Below are positions 17,533-25,828 of a stretch of DNA of 64,000 nt, piece by piece (position 1 is the stretch's first letter; every line of letters begins with the position of its first letter). Both the position numbers and the translations under genes were made by a program. Source of the stretch: Fen-1364 sp049515135 (lineage in GTDB: Bacteria > Spirochaetota > Spirochaetia > SZUA-6 > Fen-1364); the NCBI GenBank assembly GCA_049515135.1, contig JBEKUJ010000003.1:124001-188000 (forward strand), given 5' to 3'. The notes under the pieces are model-generated. The model was not told the DNA's origin. It ran no database searches and worked only from the letters and a program-made list of their open reading frames with translations.

Positions 17533-19170
17533 ATGTCGAAAAAGGACCGGACCGGCTCCCAGACGCTTTCCGATGACTTGGCAGTGCATCTGAAGCCAAT
17601 CCTGGGCGCGCGGCCGGGCGCTTATCTCACAGGTCTCTACGCCGTTGCTCTGGTTGTTATTCTTTTCTTCATTCTCCTCTATCCTGGCCTGCATGCACGC
17701 GGCTCTTTTCTCGCGGTAAGCACATATCCCGACAAGGTCACGGTCAAAGTGGACGGAGTCTACGCCGGCAGCACCCCCTGCACCATTTTTCTGAAACGCG
17801 GTGCCCGAACCGTCGAGCTTTCAAAGCCTTACTACGCGCCTGTTACACTGAGAGAAAACGTCACCGGAAGGGTTTTTGCAACGCTGCTCTTCCCTGACAA
17901 GAAGCGCACACGTCAGCAGCTTGCTGTTGCTGATCTGGATGGTCTGCTGTCCTGGTCGCTCCAGGACTTTCAGAAGAACCCTGAGATTCCACAGGTAATT
18001 TCCGATGCATCGAGAGCTGCAAGCGATGATGGTTCTCGGTTTAAGATGTACGATTTTCTGGACAATTCTGCAAGATACGTAACATCGGAACAACAGCTTA
18101 GAGAGCTGCTGGTGGCAGCAGCGCGGGCATCAACAGACGGTTCCTTTCTCTCACCTTCTTCACTCGTGGCACTTGTAGAAGATTCGTTACATGTTAAACA
18201 AAAATATGACAATATGCCGTCCTGGCTCTTGTTAACTTTAGCTCGCACCAAGGCGGAGAGGCTGGCCTCTACTGAGTGGGTCCAGAAGTACCTTTCTGAC
18301 TACCGGGACACGATGTCCAAGTACTACCAGGCAAGGTTTCCTCCTTCAGAAGGCGCTGGGGGCAGGCTCCTGGTCCTGAGAGGCGCAAGCTATCGCTCAA
18401 TACCTGCCGGGGAGCTTACCATGGGCAGGGACGACAACGTTGACTCGTTGGGCAAGATGGTGGACCAAGTTCTCCCCCACCCTGTTGCGGTGGATTCTTT
18501 CTACCTTGGGGAGACTGATGTCACCAATTCGCAGTTTGCCTCCTTTGTTGCTCAGAATCCTCAGTGGAGTCCCACCAACGTTTCCAACCTGAAAGCCGCC
18601 GGGCTCGCGGATGACTCGTATCTTCCCGATTGGGTGAATGGAAGGCCCCCGGCAGGCAGGGAGGACGATCCTGTCACTTCGGTCTCTTTTTTTGCAGCAG
18701 CCGCATTTTGCCAGTGGCTGACTCCTTCAGCAGAGGCGGCGCTTCCCGGCTATGCGGCGCGGCTCCCCTACGAGAGCGAATGGGAATGGGCCGCGCGCGG
18801 CGGGCTTCGCGGGATGCCGTTCCCGCTCGGTGCGAAGCCGGGCGCATCAGTGTTCTATCACAAAGGAATCACGGGCCCTTCACGGGCGGGCGCTTCAGAG
18901 CCGAACGGCTATGGACTTCGCGACATGGCGGGGAATGTCTGGCAGTGGTGCCTCGATCCCTATGCCCCCTCCAGCTACCTCCTCTCCTCGCTTGACCCGA
19001 AGCTGAACGCAGGCTACGAGAAGTCCTACGCCTCAGGTCCCGACAGGGCTGTCAGGGGCGGCGCCTGGAACAACCAGTCAGAGCAGATTACGGTATTCAC
19101 CAGAGGCTCGCAGCCTGCTGACTGGTCCACCCCGTATCTCGGCTTCCGGGTGGCGCTGGCCAGAAAATAG
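17533..19170 (+). CDS. PEGA- and formylglycine-type (SUMF1/FGE) domain membrane protein
   Basis: A 545-residue protein: cytoplasmic start, one transmembrane helix (about residues 32-54), a PEGA domain (about 60-110, VSTYPDKVTVKVDGVYAGST then PCTIFLKRGARTVELSKPYY), a helical middle region, and a C-terminal FGE-sulfatase fold (about 290-545: GAGGRLLVLRGASYRSIPAG, LPYESEWEWAARGG, YGLRDMAGNVWQWCLDPY, VRGGAWNN). Such proteins are often ligand-binding rather than true formylglycine enzymes. The ATG at 17533 is fixed by the promoter upstream. The middle region (about 17,940-18,260) is AT-richer than the rest. It is followed 13 nt later by smpB. Confidence 0.85.
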   Translation: MSKKDRTGSQTLSDDLAVHLKPILGARPGAYLTGLYAVALVVILFFILLYPGLHARGSFLAVSTYPDKVTVKVDGVYAGSTPCTIFLKRGARTVELSKPYYAPVTLRENVTGRVFATLLFPDKKRTRQQLAVADLDGLLSWSLQDFQKNPEIPQVISDASRAASDDGSRFKMYDFLDNSARYVTSEQQLRELLVAAARASTDGSFLSPSSLVALVEDSLHVKQKYDNMPSWLLLTLARTKAERLASTEWVQKYLSDYRDTMSKYYQARFPPSEGAGGRLLVLRGASYRSIPAGELTMGRDDNVDSLGKMVDQVLPHPVAVDSFYLGETDVTNSQFASFVAQNPQWSPTNVSNLKAAGLADDSYLPDWVNGRPPAGREDDPVTSVSFFAAAAFCQWLTPSAEAALPGYAARLPYESEWEWAARGGLRGMPFPLGAKPGASVFYHKGITGPSRAGASEPNGYGLRDMAGNVWQWCLDPYAPSSYLLSSLDPKLNAGYEKSYASGPDRAVRGGAWNNQSEQITVFTRGSQPADWSTPYLGFRVALARK

Positions 19171-19183
19171 CCGCCAGAGCGTC

Positions 19184-19648
19184 ATGGCAAAGACTGACAA
19201 AGGAATCAAGGCCCTCGCGTACAACAGGAAAGCGCGGTTTAATTACGCCATCCAGGAATCCTTCGAATGCGGGATTTCCCTGGTGGGCACAGAAGTCAAG
19301 TCCATCAAGGAGGGCAGATTCTCTTTTGCGGATTCCTACGCGCTTGTTGAAAAAGGGGAGCTGTGGCTGATCGATTTCCACGTCACGCCCTATGCCTTCG
19401 GCAACCGGGTCAATCATGACCCGTTGCGAAGGCGGAAGCTTCTCGTTCACCGCAAAGAGATCAAGCGGCTGGCGCGGGTCACAGATGAGAAAGGCTTGAC
19501 CCTTGTCCTCCTGAAGGTCTACCTTAAACGGGGCATGGTGAAATGCGAGCTTGGCATCGCAAAAGGCAAAAAGCTCTTTGACAAGCGAGACGACATCAGG
19601 AAGAGAGATCAGAAGCGGGAGATCGAGCGCGAATACAGGGTGAAGTAG
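19184..19648 (+). CDS. smpB: SsrA-binding protein SmpB
   Basis: A 154-residue RNA-binding partner of tmRNA for trans-translation. Core motifs are intact: GIKALAYNRKARFNYAIQES, GISLVGTEVKSIKEGRFSF, NHDPLRRRKLL, and a basic C-terminal tail (KRDDIRKRDQKREIEREYRV) that enters the ribosome. The tmRNA gene begins 90 nt downstream, a common pairing. No strong ribosome site is seen; it probably depends on readthrough from the gene above. Confidence 0.97.
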   Translation: MAKTDKGIKALAYNRKARFNYAIQESFECGISLVGTEVKSIKEGRFSFADSYALVEKGELWLIDFHVTPYAFGNRVNHDPLRRRKLLVHRKEIKRLARVTDEKGLTLVLLKVYLKRGMVKCELGIAKGKKLFDKRDDIRKRDQKREIEREYRVK

Positions 19649-19738
19649 GCGCGCGACTCTCTCCGCTAACCTGCCCTTCCGCTGTCCGCTGCGCGGCCGG
19701 CGAAAGGGCTTCGCGATTGCGCGGAGTGCAATTGCTAC

Positions 19739-20085
19739 GGGGGTGCAACGGTCTCGACTGGGGTCGGTTCGGCCATGGGCTGCAGGTGGAGCGCCAGTCT
19801 CCTAAAAATGGCAAAAACAAAACTGCCAACAACGCAGATTTCGCAATGGCTGCTTAATTGCGGCCACGGGTCTCTGGAGCGTGGTCCCGAACATCCGGAG
19901 GTGCCTGTAACAAACCGGGGCTTACCCGAGCGCACGCCAGCGGGCGTCCGGGGACATTAAAGCCGGCTCTGGCGGGAAGCGGGACGCCGCCTCCCAAACC
20001 TCCCGCCGAGATCTAACGGGCGGATAAACCTGTAGAGGTTCTTGGTCAACACTCCAGGACGCGGGTTCGACTCCCGCCACCTCCA
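19739..20085 (+). ncRNA. ssrA: Transfer-messenger RNA (tmRNA)
   Basis: A 347-nt RNA. The 5' acceptor strand GGGGGTG (19739-19745) pairs with CACCTCC (20078-20084), with A20085 as discriminator; the CCA end is not encoded. GGTCTCGACTGGGG follows the 5' stem, and the T arm (GCGGG-TTCGACT-CCCGC) is intact. The tag frame runs from GGC at 19810 to TAA at 19855-19857 and reads GKNKTANNADFAMAA (resume codon inferred). An ATG just before it is out of frame. No clear promoter is seen upstream, so it may share the smpB transcript. Works with SmpB to release stalled ribosomes. Confidence 0.95.
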
Positions 20086-20092
20086 TTCAATC

Positions 20093-20122
20093 AAACCCCG
20101 CAGCTTGCTCTGCGGGGTTTTT
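20093..20122 (+). terminator. Intrinsic terminator of ssrA
   Basis: Perfect inverted repeat AAACCCCGCAG / CTGCGGGGTTT (20093-20103 and 20110-20120) with a 6-nt loop and a T-run to 20122, 7 nt after the mature tmRNA end. The A-tract on the other side may let it also serve the leftward gene. Confidence 0.9.
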
Positions 20123-20148
20123 ACTGTTCTTGACTCCCAGGCCCATCG

Positions 20149-20634
20149 TCATTTCGACGGCTCGGAAGCTTTGGGAGAGAACAGGGCCTCGATTCTGTCG
20201 TCGTAGTTGAAGTAATCCAGGATCCAAGAGTCGTAGGGCTTGTAGAAGATGAACGTCCATCGGATGAGGTGCCTCTCGTACTTCACCACGTACACTGCTT
20301 TGAGGATGGTGTCACTCAGGTCCTCCTCCGAAATCAGCACATAGCCGATGGCGTCACCATAGCTCTGCTTGATGGTTCCAGCCTGGCCCATAAGCTGATT
20401 CTCCAGCGAATCGACGTCCTCCTTGGAGATGCCGGTGGCATACGGCCGCAGCATCGAGATCCCCTGCTCGGGGTCACCCTCCACAATGTGGGACAAGGCA
20501 TTCTCGCAGAGATTTCTCACGTCTCGTTCTGTCCTCAAAGCTGGAGGAGTCTTCGAGTCAGACAGTGTTGCGCCTGCTGCGAACAGGCATGACCCCAGCA
20601 CCAGGAGAGCCGTGAACAGGATGCGCTTGGCCAT
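20149..20634 (-). CDS. Small secreted protein of unknown function
   Basis: A 161-residue protein with signal sequence MAKRILFTALLVLGSCLFAA. A loose lipobox (LGSC) makes a lipoprotein possible, though cleavage after the AAGA stretch by signal peptidase I is equally plausible. The mature part is a compact alpha+beta domain (ISEEDLSDTILKAVYVVKYE; RWTFIFYKPYDSWILDYFNY) resembling small periplasmic DUF3887/DUF4864-like folds; I do not assign it. ATG 20634 is chosen because longer in-frame starts precede the signal peptide with unrelated residues. It converges on ssrA and diverges from rodA. Confidence 0.7.
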   Translation of the reverse strand: MAKRILFTALLVLGSCLFAAGATLSDSKTPPALRTERDVRNLCENALSHIVEGDPEQGISMLRPYATGISKEDVDSLENQLMGQAGTIKQSYGDAIGYVLISEEDLSDTILKAVYVVKYERHLIRWTFIFYKPYDSWILDYFNYDDRIEALFSPKASEPSK

Positions 20635-20726
20635 TTCTGTAATGTAGCGATAATTCGCCACTATGCACAGCGGCAGACGGGCAGCCCTAGTGGAGAGAAT
20701 CCATCGAACGTGATAGAAAGTCATCC

Positions 20727-22046
20727 ATGAGACGGTCCGTCACGCTTTCTTTCGACTTCGTCCTTTTTGGCGCGACTTTCCTCCTCATCCTTATGGGGGT
20801 GCTGTTCATCTACTCAAGCGGCGTCAACTCCAGCGGAATCGTGATTTCCCGGGAGTATCTCAAGCAGCTGATCTGGGCCGCGTCCGGCATCGGGATCCTG
20901 CTCCTGTTTTCATTCCTGAATTACGGGACCCTGCGGATGCTGTCCGTCTACCTTTATGCCATCTCCCTGCTGCTGCTCCTGGTCACACTTGCAATCGGCA
21001 GGGACGTGAATGGGCATCGCTCGTGGCTGGGCGTGGGGGAGCTCGGGATCCAGCCCTCGGAGTTCGCCAAGATCTCCTGCATCCTCTTCCTGGCAACGTA
21101 TTTCTCGAACATCGGAAACGGGGTCCGGGAGCTGCCGCGCCTTCTGCTGGGCGTTTTCATAATCATGGTCCCATTGGGCATGATCCTGCTGCAGCCGGAC
21201 CTCGGCACGACGCTTGTCCTCATATTCATCTTCCTGTTCATGGCTTTCATGGCAGGGGCGCAGCTGCGGCATTTGTTTTTCATTCTCCTGGTGGGGATGC
21301 TCACCATAGTCATGGCTGCCCTGCCCAGCATCCTACAGCGTACGGGGCATGGCCCCGCGCTCCTGGGCATGATGCGCGAACCGACCTCCCTTCTCTACCT
21401 GATCCCGCCCGGAGCGGTGGTTGCCGGACTGTCGCTCATGGGGTTCCGAGCCTCCCGGCGGCCGTACTTCTACTGGATCTTCTACTTCGCTTCCCTGGTC
21501 ATGATAGCTGCGGTCTGTTCCATTGCCGTTCGCCTTGCGCTCAAGGATTACCAGATCATGCGGTTCGTGATCTTCCTCAACCCTCACCTGGACCCGCAGG
21601 GTTCAGGCTGGAACATCCTGCAGAGCCTGACCGCAATCGGCTCGGGAGGCTTCCATGGAAAGGGGTTCCTCCACGGGACGCAAAGCCATTACCAGTTCCT
21701 TCCTTCGCAGAGCACGGATTTCATCTTCTCCATTGTCACGGAGGAGTGGGGGTTCCTTGGCGGCCTGATGGTGTTCGTTCTCTACCTGATCATCCTGCTT
21801 CGGGGGCTGGGCATCGTCTGGAGCCTGAGAGCGGACTCCTTTGCCCACCTTGTCGGCGGCGGCATCCTCTCCATGCTCTTCATTCACATGGTGATCAACG
21901 CAGGAATGGCCATGGGAATCATGCCCGTTACCGGAATCCCGCTCCTTTTCCTTTCCTATGGCGGCTCCTCTCTCTGGGCCGCCCTGGCATGCATCGGGAT
22001 CCTCATGAACCTTCACAGACGAAGGTACAGGTTCCCGGCTGAATGA
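20727..22046 (+). CDS. rodA: SEDS-family peptidoglycan polymerase, RodA-type
   Basis: A 439-residue membrane protein with about ten transmembrane helices. SEDS signatures: HRSWLGVGELGIQPSEFAKI, LLQPDLGTTLVL, the long periplasmic loop with HGTQSHYQFLPSQSTDFIFS, and GIPLLFLSYGGSSLWAALAC. It polymerises glycan strands of peptidoglycan with a class B penicillin-binding protein. No PBP2/mreBCD is next to it here. RodA rather than FtsW is preferred because no division genes are near; the distinction is not certain. Confidence 0.9.
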   Translation: MRRSVTLSFDFVLFGATFLLILMGVLFIYSSGVNSSGIVISREYLKQLIWAASGIGILLLFSFLNYGTLRMLSVYLYAISLLLLLVTLAIGRDVNGHRSWLGVGELGIQPSEFAKISCILFLATYFSNIGNGVRELPRLLLGVFIIMVPLGMILLQPDLGTTLVLIFIFLFMAFMAGAQLRHLFFILLVGMLTIVMAALPSILQRTGHGPALLGMMREPTSLLYLIPPGAVVAGLSLMGFRASRRPYFYWIFYFASLVMIAAVCSIAVRLALKDYQIMRFVIFLNPHLDPQGSGWNILQSLTAIGSGGFHGKGFLHGTQSHYQFLPSQSTDFIFSIVTEEWGFLGGLMVFVLYLIILLRGLGIVWSLRADSFAHLVGGGILSMLFIHMVINAGMAMGIMPVTGIPLLFLSYGGSSLWAALACIGILMNLHRRRYRFPAE

Positions 22047-22057
22047 TGGAGGCGTTT

Positions 22058-23179
22058 GTGCGAAAGGCCGTCTTTGTCGTTTTCCTTCCCTTCCTGCTGG
22101 CATCATCAGGAGGGCCTGCAGGGCAGGAAAAGATCGGTGATACGGTTTTTCTTGAAGGCGATGTCGGCATCCTGAGGGACGGAGCGGCGCTGGCCGCTGA
22201 CGCCGTGGTAATCGGAGCGCCCATCGAAAACTTCGACCTCATAAAAACCGGAGACGACGGCAGCGCCCAGGTCACGGTGAACTTCCCAAGGGCGCCAGCC
22301 TCCACCGTCACGGTCTCCCCGGGCACGCAGTTCACCTTCGAGCTGTCAGTCCTGCAGGGCCACACGCGCAGCTCCATCAACCTCATCAGCGGCTCGCTCA
22401 GCCTCAAGGTCTCCAAGCTGGGCGCGGACCAGGACATGGACGTGCAGACGGAAAATACCGTCCTCGGGGTGCGGGGGACCGAGTTCTCGGTGTCGACCTC
22501 GGATGCAGGCGACGTTCTTGTCACCTGCAGCACCGGGGCAGTTGCGTGCGCGGCAGAGAATGGGACGGAATACCAGGCTTCTCCCGGAACTGTTGTGGAA
22601 AATCAGGCCGAAGGCGCTTTTCGCACCATCCCTGTTGCAGCCACGGACCTCGATACCTTTCGACGCACATGGGCCGAGCAGCGAAGGGCCGCTGTGCGCG
22701 CCAACGCGCTTCGCCTCATCCAGCAGAACGTCGCCAGGTACCAGCAGCTCCGCGCTGCCTTCGACCGGGATTACGCGGCGCTTCAGCGGCAGGAGTCGGT
22801 GATTTCACGATGGATGGACCAGGACAGGCGTGGGACCATGGGGAACGCCTCAGAGCTGGGTCGGGAAAAGACAGCGGTGGCGGGGACCATCCTTCGCCTG
22901 CGAAGGACCCAGTTTCTCCTCGAGAGAGTGTACTACCGTCTCCTGCGTCTCAGGAGGCTTCATGACGAGGGCTACGGGAGAGGAAGCATTTCTGCATCTC
23001 TCACCACGGACCAGTTCTTCGATCAGCTTCAGCGCGAACGCAGCGGCGTGGAGCTGCGCATGGCCAACGTCAGGTATGTGGTCAGGCTCTACGCGCGCCG
23101 AAATGGGGGTGAAGATCCGACCAGCTATTCTCTTCGGTTCCGGCCTCGCGAAAGGCCGGTTCAGGAAAAGCAGAAGTGA
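22058..23179 (+). CDS. FecR-domain secreted protein
   Basis: About 373 residues: signal peptide, FecR domain (about residues 20-160: FLEGDVGILRDGAALAADAV, SINLISGSLSLKVSKLG, ENTVLGVRGTEFSVST, YQASPGTVVENQAEG), then a long basic helical C-terminal region likely to form a coiled coil. FecR domains act as periplasmic sensors or scaffold modules. The GTG at 22058 is preferred because GGAGG lies 5 nt before it and it gives a clean signal peptide; an ATG at 22043 overlapping the rodA stop (ATGA) is the alternative. No sigma factor or TonB receptor is nearby, so a Fec-type signalling role is unlikely. Confidence 0.8.
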   Translation: MRKAVFVVFLPFLLASSGGPAGQEKIGDTVFLEGDVGILRDGAALAADAVVIGAPIENFDLIKTGDDGSAQVTVNFPRAPASTVTVSPGTQFTFELSVLQGHTRSSINLISGSLSLKVSKLGADQDMDVQTENTVLGVRGTEFSVSTSDAGDVLVTCSTGAVACAAENGTEYQASPGTVVENQAEGAFRTIPVAATDLDTFRRTWAEQRRAAVRANALRLIQQNVARYQQLRAAFDRDYAALQRQESVISRWMDQDRRGTMGNASELGREKTAVAGTILRLRRTQFLLERVYYRLLRLRRLHDEGYGRGSISASLTTDQFFDQLQRERSGVELRMANVRYVVRLYARRNGGEDPTSYSLRFRPRERPVQEKQK

Positions 23180-23207
23180 GCGGGGCCGGAGTCAGCGCGG
23201 ACCCCGC
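23180..23207. terminator. Possible bidirectional hairpin terminator
   Basis: GCGGGGCC (23180-23187) pairs with GG-A-CCCCGC (23199-23207, one bulged A) at the convergent end of the FecR-domain gene and the TraB-family gene. No T-run follows on either strand, so termination is uncertain. It overlaps the last codons of the TraB-family gene. Confidence 0.3.
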
Positions 23208-24376
23208 AGCAGGGCGGTCAGCCATGGAATTGCGATGATGTTGCCGATGGCAGCCCCCAGGGTGGACATGAAGAACACGATCAGGATGTGGGTCACCCTG
23301 TTTGTATAGAAGCCCTTGAACGTGGCCACGTCCTCCGCAAGGCCTTCCAGGTCCCGCACCCGAGGCTTTCGAAGGAAGGCTTCAGCCACCCCGGTGAACA
23401 GGCCTATCTTGCCAAAGGGATTGAGGGTCCCAATGGGCGCGCCCACGAAAGCGATCAAGATTGTCAGCGGGTGCGCCCAGGCAAGAAGGGACCCCAAAGC
23501 CGCCAGACCGCCGTGAATCAGAAGCCATCGCCAGAACATCTCCAGGCTCATGCGCCAGCCGGCACGAATGAACCCGAGGGAGAAAAGGACGATGATGATG
23601 GCCGGGATGGCCCACGGCAGCACCCTCCCCGCCACGCTGCGCTTTGGAAGCTGATCCAGAGCGCTTACATCATCCGATTCGTTCTTTTCCTGGAAAGCCC
23701 GTATGTGGCGCGCAATCCCCGCCAGGTGTCCTGCGCCAACCACGGCAACTGTCTTTTTTCCTTCCGCCTGAAAGATCCTGGCGGCAAGATAGATGTCCCG
23801 CTCATCGATGAGCACATGCTTGGCCGCGGGGAGATACGCGGCAAGCTCTTCCATCATTTCCTGGAGGACGTCCTTTTCCTTGAGCTTCTCGATGTCCTGG
23901 GGGCTGAGCTTTTCCGTGCTGAACACGGAGGTCAGCATGGCGGCGAGCATCTTCATTTTTCCCCATGCTCCCGTGTGAGACCACGCGCGGCGCAGGGTGA
24001 TCTGGATGTTGCGGTCACACAGGGAGAACGGGATCCCCTTTTCCCGGGCTGCCTCTATTGCGGCAAGCATTTCCTCCCCGGGGCGCACGCCCAGCTCGCT
24101 GCCGAGCCGCCTCTGGAAAGACGCCAGGACCAGGTTGGCCATGAGGAGGAAGCCCTTTCCCTCCCTGATCACTCTGCCGACGTTCAGGTTCTGCCATGAG
24201 TTGCCCTGGGTCAGGGCTGTGTGACGGCCATCATCCAGCTCCACGCAGACCCTGTCCGGTAACTCCTCTTCGATGACGCGACGGACTTCCTCAACGCTCT
24301 CCCGCGAGACATGGGCGGTTCCGACTAGAATCACGGTGCGGTCGCCGAACGAGAGTCTTTCAATGCCTTGATTCAT
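23192..24376 (-). CDS. TraB/PrgY-family membrane protein
   Basis: A 394-residue protein. The N-terminal TraB/GumN-like domain (residues 1-235) has VILVGTAHVSRESVEEVRRV, VCVELDDGRHTALTQG and VAVVGAGHLAGIARHI, including the conserved GTAH and GxGH motifs thought to bind metal. The C-terminal ~145 residues have about four transmembrane helices. The family is found in bacteria, archaea and eukaryotes; some members inhibit peptide pheromones and others may be metal-dependent peptidases. An AAGGA ribosome site sits 6 nt before the ATG. No neighbour suggests a substrate. Confidence 0.85.
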   Translation of the reverse strand: MNQGIERLSFGDRTVILVGTAHVSRESVEEVRRVIEEELPDRVCVELDDGRHTALTQGNSWQNLNVGRVIREGKGFLLMANLVLASFQRRLGSELGVRPGEEMLAAIEAAREKGIPFSLCDRNIQITLRRAWSHTGAWGKMKMLAAMLTSVFSTEKLSPQDIEKLKEKDVLQEMMEELAAYLPAAKHVLIDERDIYLAARIFQAEGKKTVAVVGAGHLAGIARHIRAFQEKNESDDVSALDQLPKRSVAGRVLPWAIPAIIIVLFSLGFIRAGWRMSLEMFWRWLLIHGGLAALGSLLAWAHPLTILIAFVGAPIGTLNPFGKIGLFTGVAEAFLRKPRVRDLEGLAEDVATFKGFYTNRVTHILIVFFMSTLGAAIGNIIAIPWLTALLRGPR

Positions 24377-24526
24377 GTTCGTCCTTCATAGCCCAAGCGC
24401 AGTATTCTTTCAAGGCTGGCTGCAGTACTATCTATGCCAGGAGGGGCTATCCTTACGTCGAGATTCCATGGCATTCTCAATTCGATTGGTGAAAGGGTCG
24501 ATAATTTCGGGAGGGCGCTGTAGCAG

Positions 24527-25822
24527 GTGAGCAGTCTGCCAGAAAAAAGCCGGGATCCTTCGGGACGCCGGCCAACATCGTGTCCCAAGTGCGGCTTCGA
24601 TATCGAACCGGGAAAGCCATGCCAGGTTTGCGGCTATTCGCCGTCCAGCCAGGGGTCAGCGGGCGCGAAACCCGCGGGATCGCCGCCTGCTGCGGCCGGC
24701 CCGGGCAGGAAACGGAGGGGGGGAGGCGCGCTCCTGGCTCTTCTTCTCTCAGCCGGCGGGCTCCTGATCCTGCTGGCCGTTTTTCTTCTGACAACAGAGA
24801 TCCGTCCCCAGTCAACGAATGATGTTCCCCAGGCAACGCAGCCGCAGCCTGTCCTGGCGCCGGATGCCTCCACAGCCAACCCTGACGCGCTTGCAGGCAC
24901 CGTTGCCGCCGAAGCCTCGCCTGCCTTATCCAAGCCTGCAGCAAGTCAGGCCACGCCGATTGTTGCGCCGCCGTCCGTCAATGCGCAAACCGGAACCACT
25001 CCAATCCTGCTGTCCGGACCCGAGCCCTCAGTGCCTTTCGATGTGGCAACCCGCAGCGACAATCCGCCATTCAATAGCAAAGACGCCTTCGTTGCGTGGA
25101 TGCTTGCAAACACAGACCAGAAGGCCAAGTACCTGAAGGCCAGATGGGACAGGGCCCAGATCATCCAGCGTCTTGGCAATTTCACGCATGAACGCGTCAG
25201 GGAGGCCTTCCTGCGCGCGCCCCGGGAGTACTTCGCTCGTGACCCCCGCCGTGCATATGAGAACGCGGTCCTGCCCATTGGCTACGGTCAGACCATCTCG
25301 GGGCCGCATCTGGTTGCGCGCATGACGGACTACCTTGACCCGCAGCCTGAGCAGAAGGTGCTGGAGATCGGTACCGGATCAGGATACCAGTCCGCCCTGC
25401 TGTCGGAAATCTCGAACCATGTGTTCACCATCGAGATTGTGGAGAAGCTCGCCCGGGAGACGGATGCTATCTACAAGCGTCTTGAGCCCCGGTATCCCGA
25501 ATACAGGAACATCAAGAGAAAGGTGGATGACGGCTACTACGGCTGGGAGGAATATGCGCCGTTCGACAGGATCATCGTGACCTGCGGCATAGACCACGTT
25601 CCGCCCGCGCTCATCAAGCAGCTTGCCCAGGGCGGGATCATGGTCATTCCCATTGGCCCCCCCTCCGGCCAGACCATTCTTCGCATTGTCAAGAAAGTAG
25701 ACCCCGACGGGACTGTGAGCCTGGAGCGTGAAGACATCTACCACGGAAAGCACAAGCAGATCTTCGTGCCCTTCACGGCCCGTGGAGGCGGCGTTCACCG
25801 GGCCGACGATCAAAAAGACTAG
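24527..25822 (+). CDS. Membrane-anchored PIMT-domain protein with N-terminal zinc ribbon
   Basis: A 431-residue protein with an uncommon order: zinc ribbon (Cys19, Cys22, Cys32, Cys35), basic RKRR (61-64), one transmembrane helix (about 68-90), a roughly 95-residue Ala/Pro/Thr linker, then a protein-L-isoaspartate O-methyltransferase domain (about 190-420). That domain has the YGQTISGPHLVARM substrate loop and SAM motif VLEIGTGSGYQSALL. PIMT repairs isoaspartyl sites in aged proteins using SAM. The positive-inside rule places the zinc ribbon in the cytoplasm and the enzyme domain in the periplasm, where SAM is not known to occur. GTG start. It is followed 6 nt later by the spermidine-synthase-like gene. 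Confidence 0.85.
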   Translation: MSSLPEKSRDPSGRRPTSCPKCGFDIEPGKPCQVCGYSPSSQGSAGAKPAGSPPAAAGPGRKRRGGGALLALLLSAGGLLILLAVFLLTTEIRPQSTNDVPQATQPQPVLAPDASTANPDALAGTVAAEASPALSKPAASQATPIVAPPSVNAQTGTTPILLSGPEPSVPFDVATRSDNPPFNSKDAFVAWMLANTDQKAKYLKARWDRAQIIQRLGNFTHERVREAFLRAPREYFARDPRRAYENAVLPIGYGQTISGPHLVARMTDYLDPQPEQKVLEIGTGSGYQSALLSEISNHVFTIEIVEKLARETDAIYKRLEPRYPEYRNIKRKVDDGYYGWEEYAPFDRIIVTCGIDHVPPALIKQLAQGGIMVIPIGPPSGQTILRIVKKVDPDGTVSLEREDIYHGKHKQIFVPFTARGGGVHRADDQKD

Positions 25823-25828
25823 CCTCTC

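Noticed and set aside
24373..24477. Short minus-strand frame (33 codons from ATG 24477) overlapping the TraB-family start (ATGA)
   Set aside because: It could be a coupled leader peptide, but there is no ribosome site, signal peptide or known family, so it is not listed as a gene.
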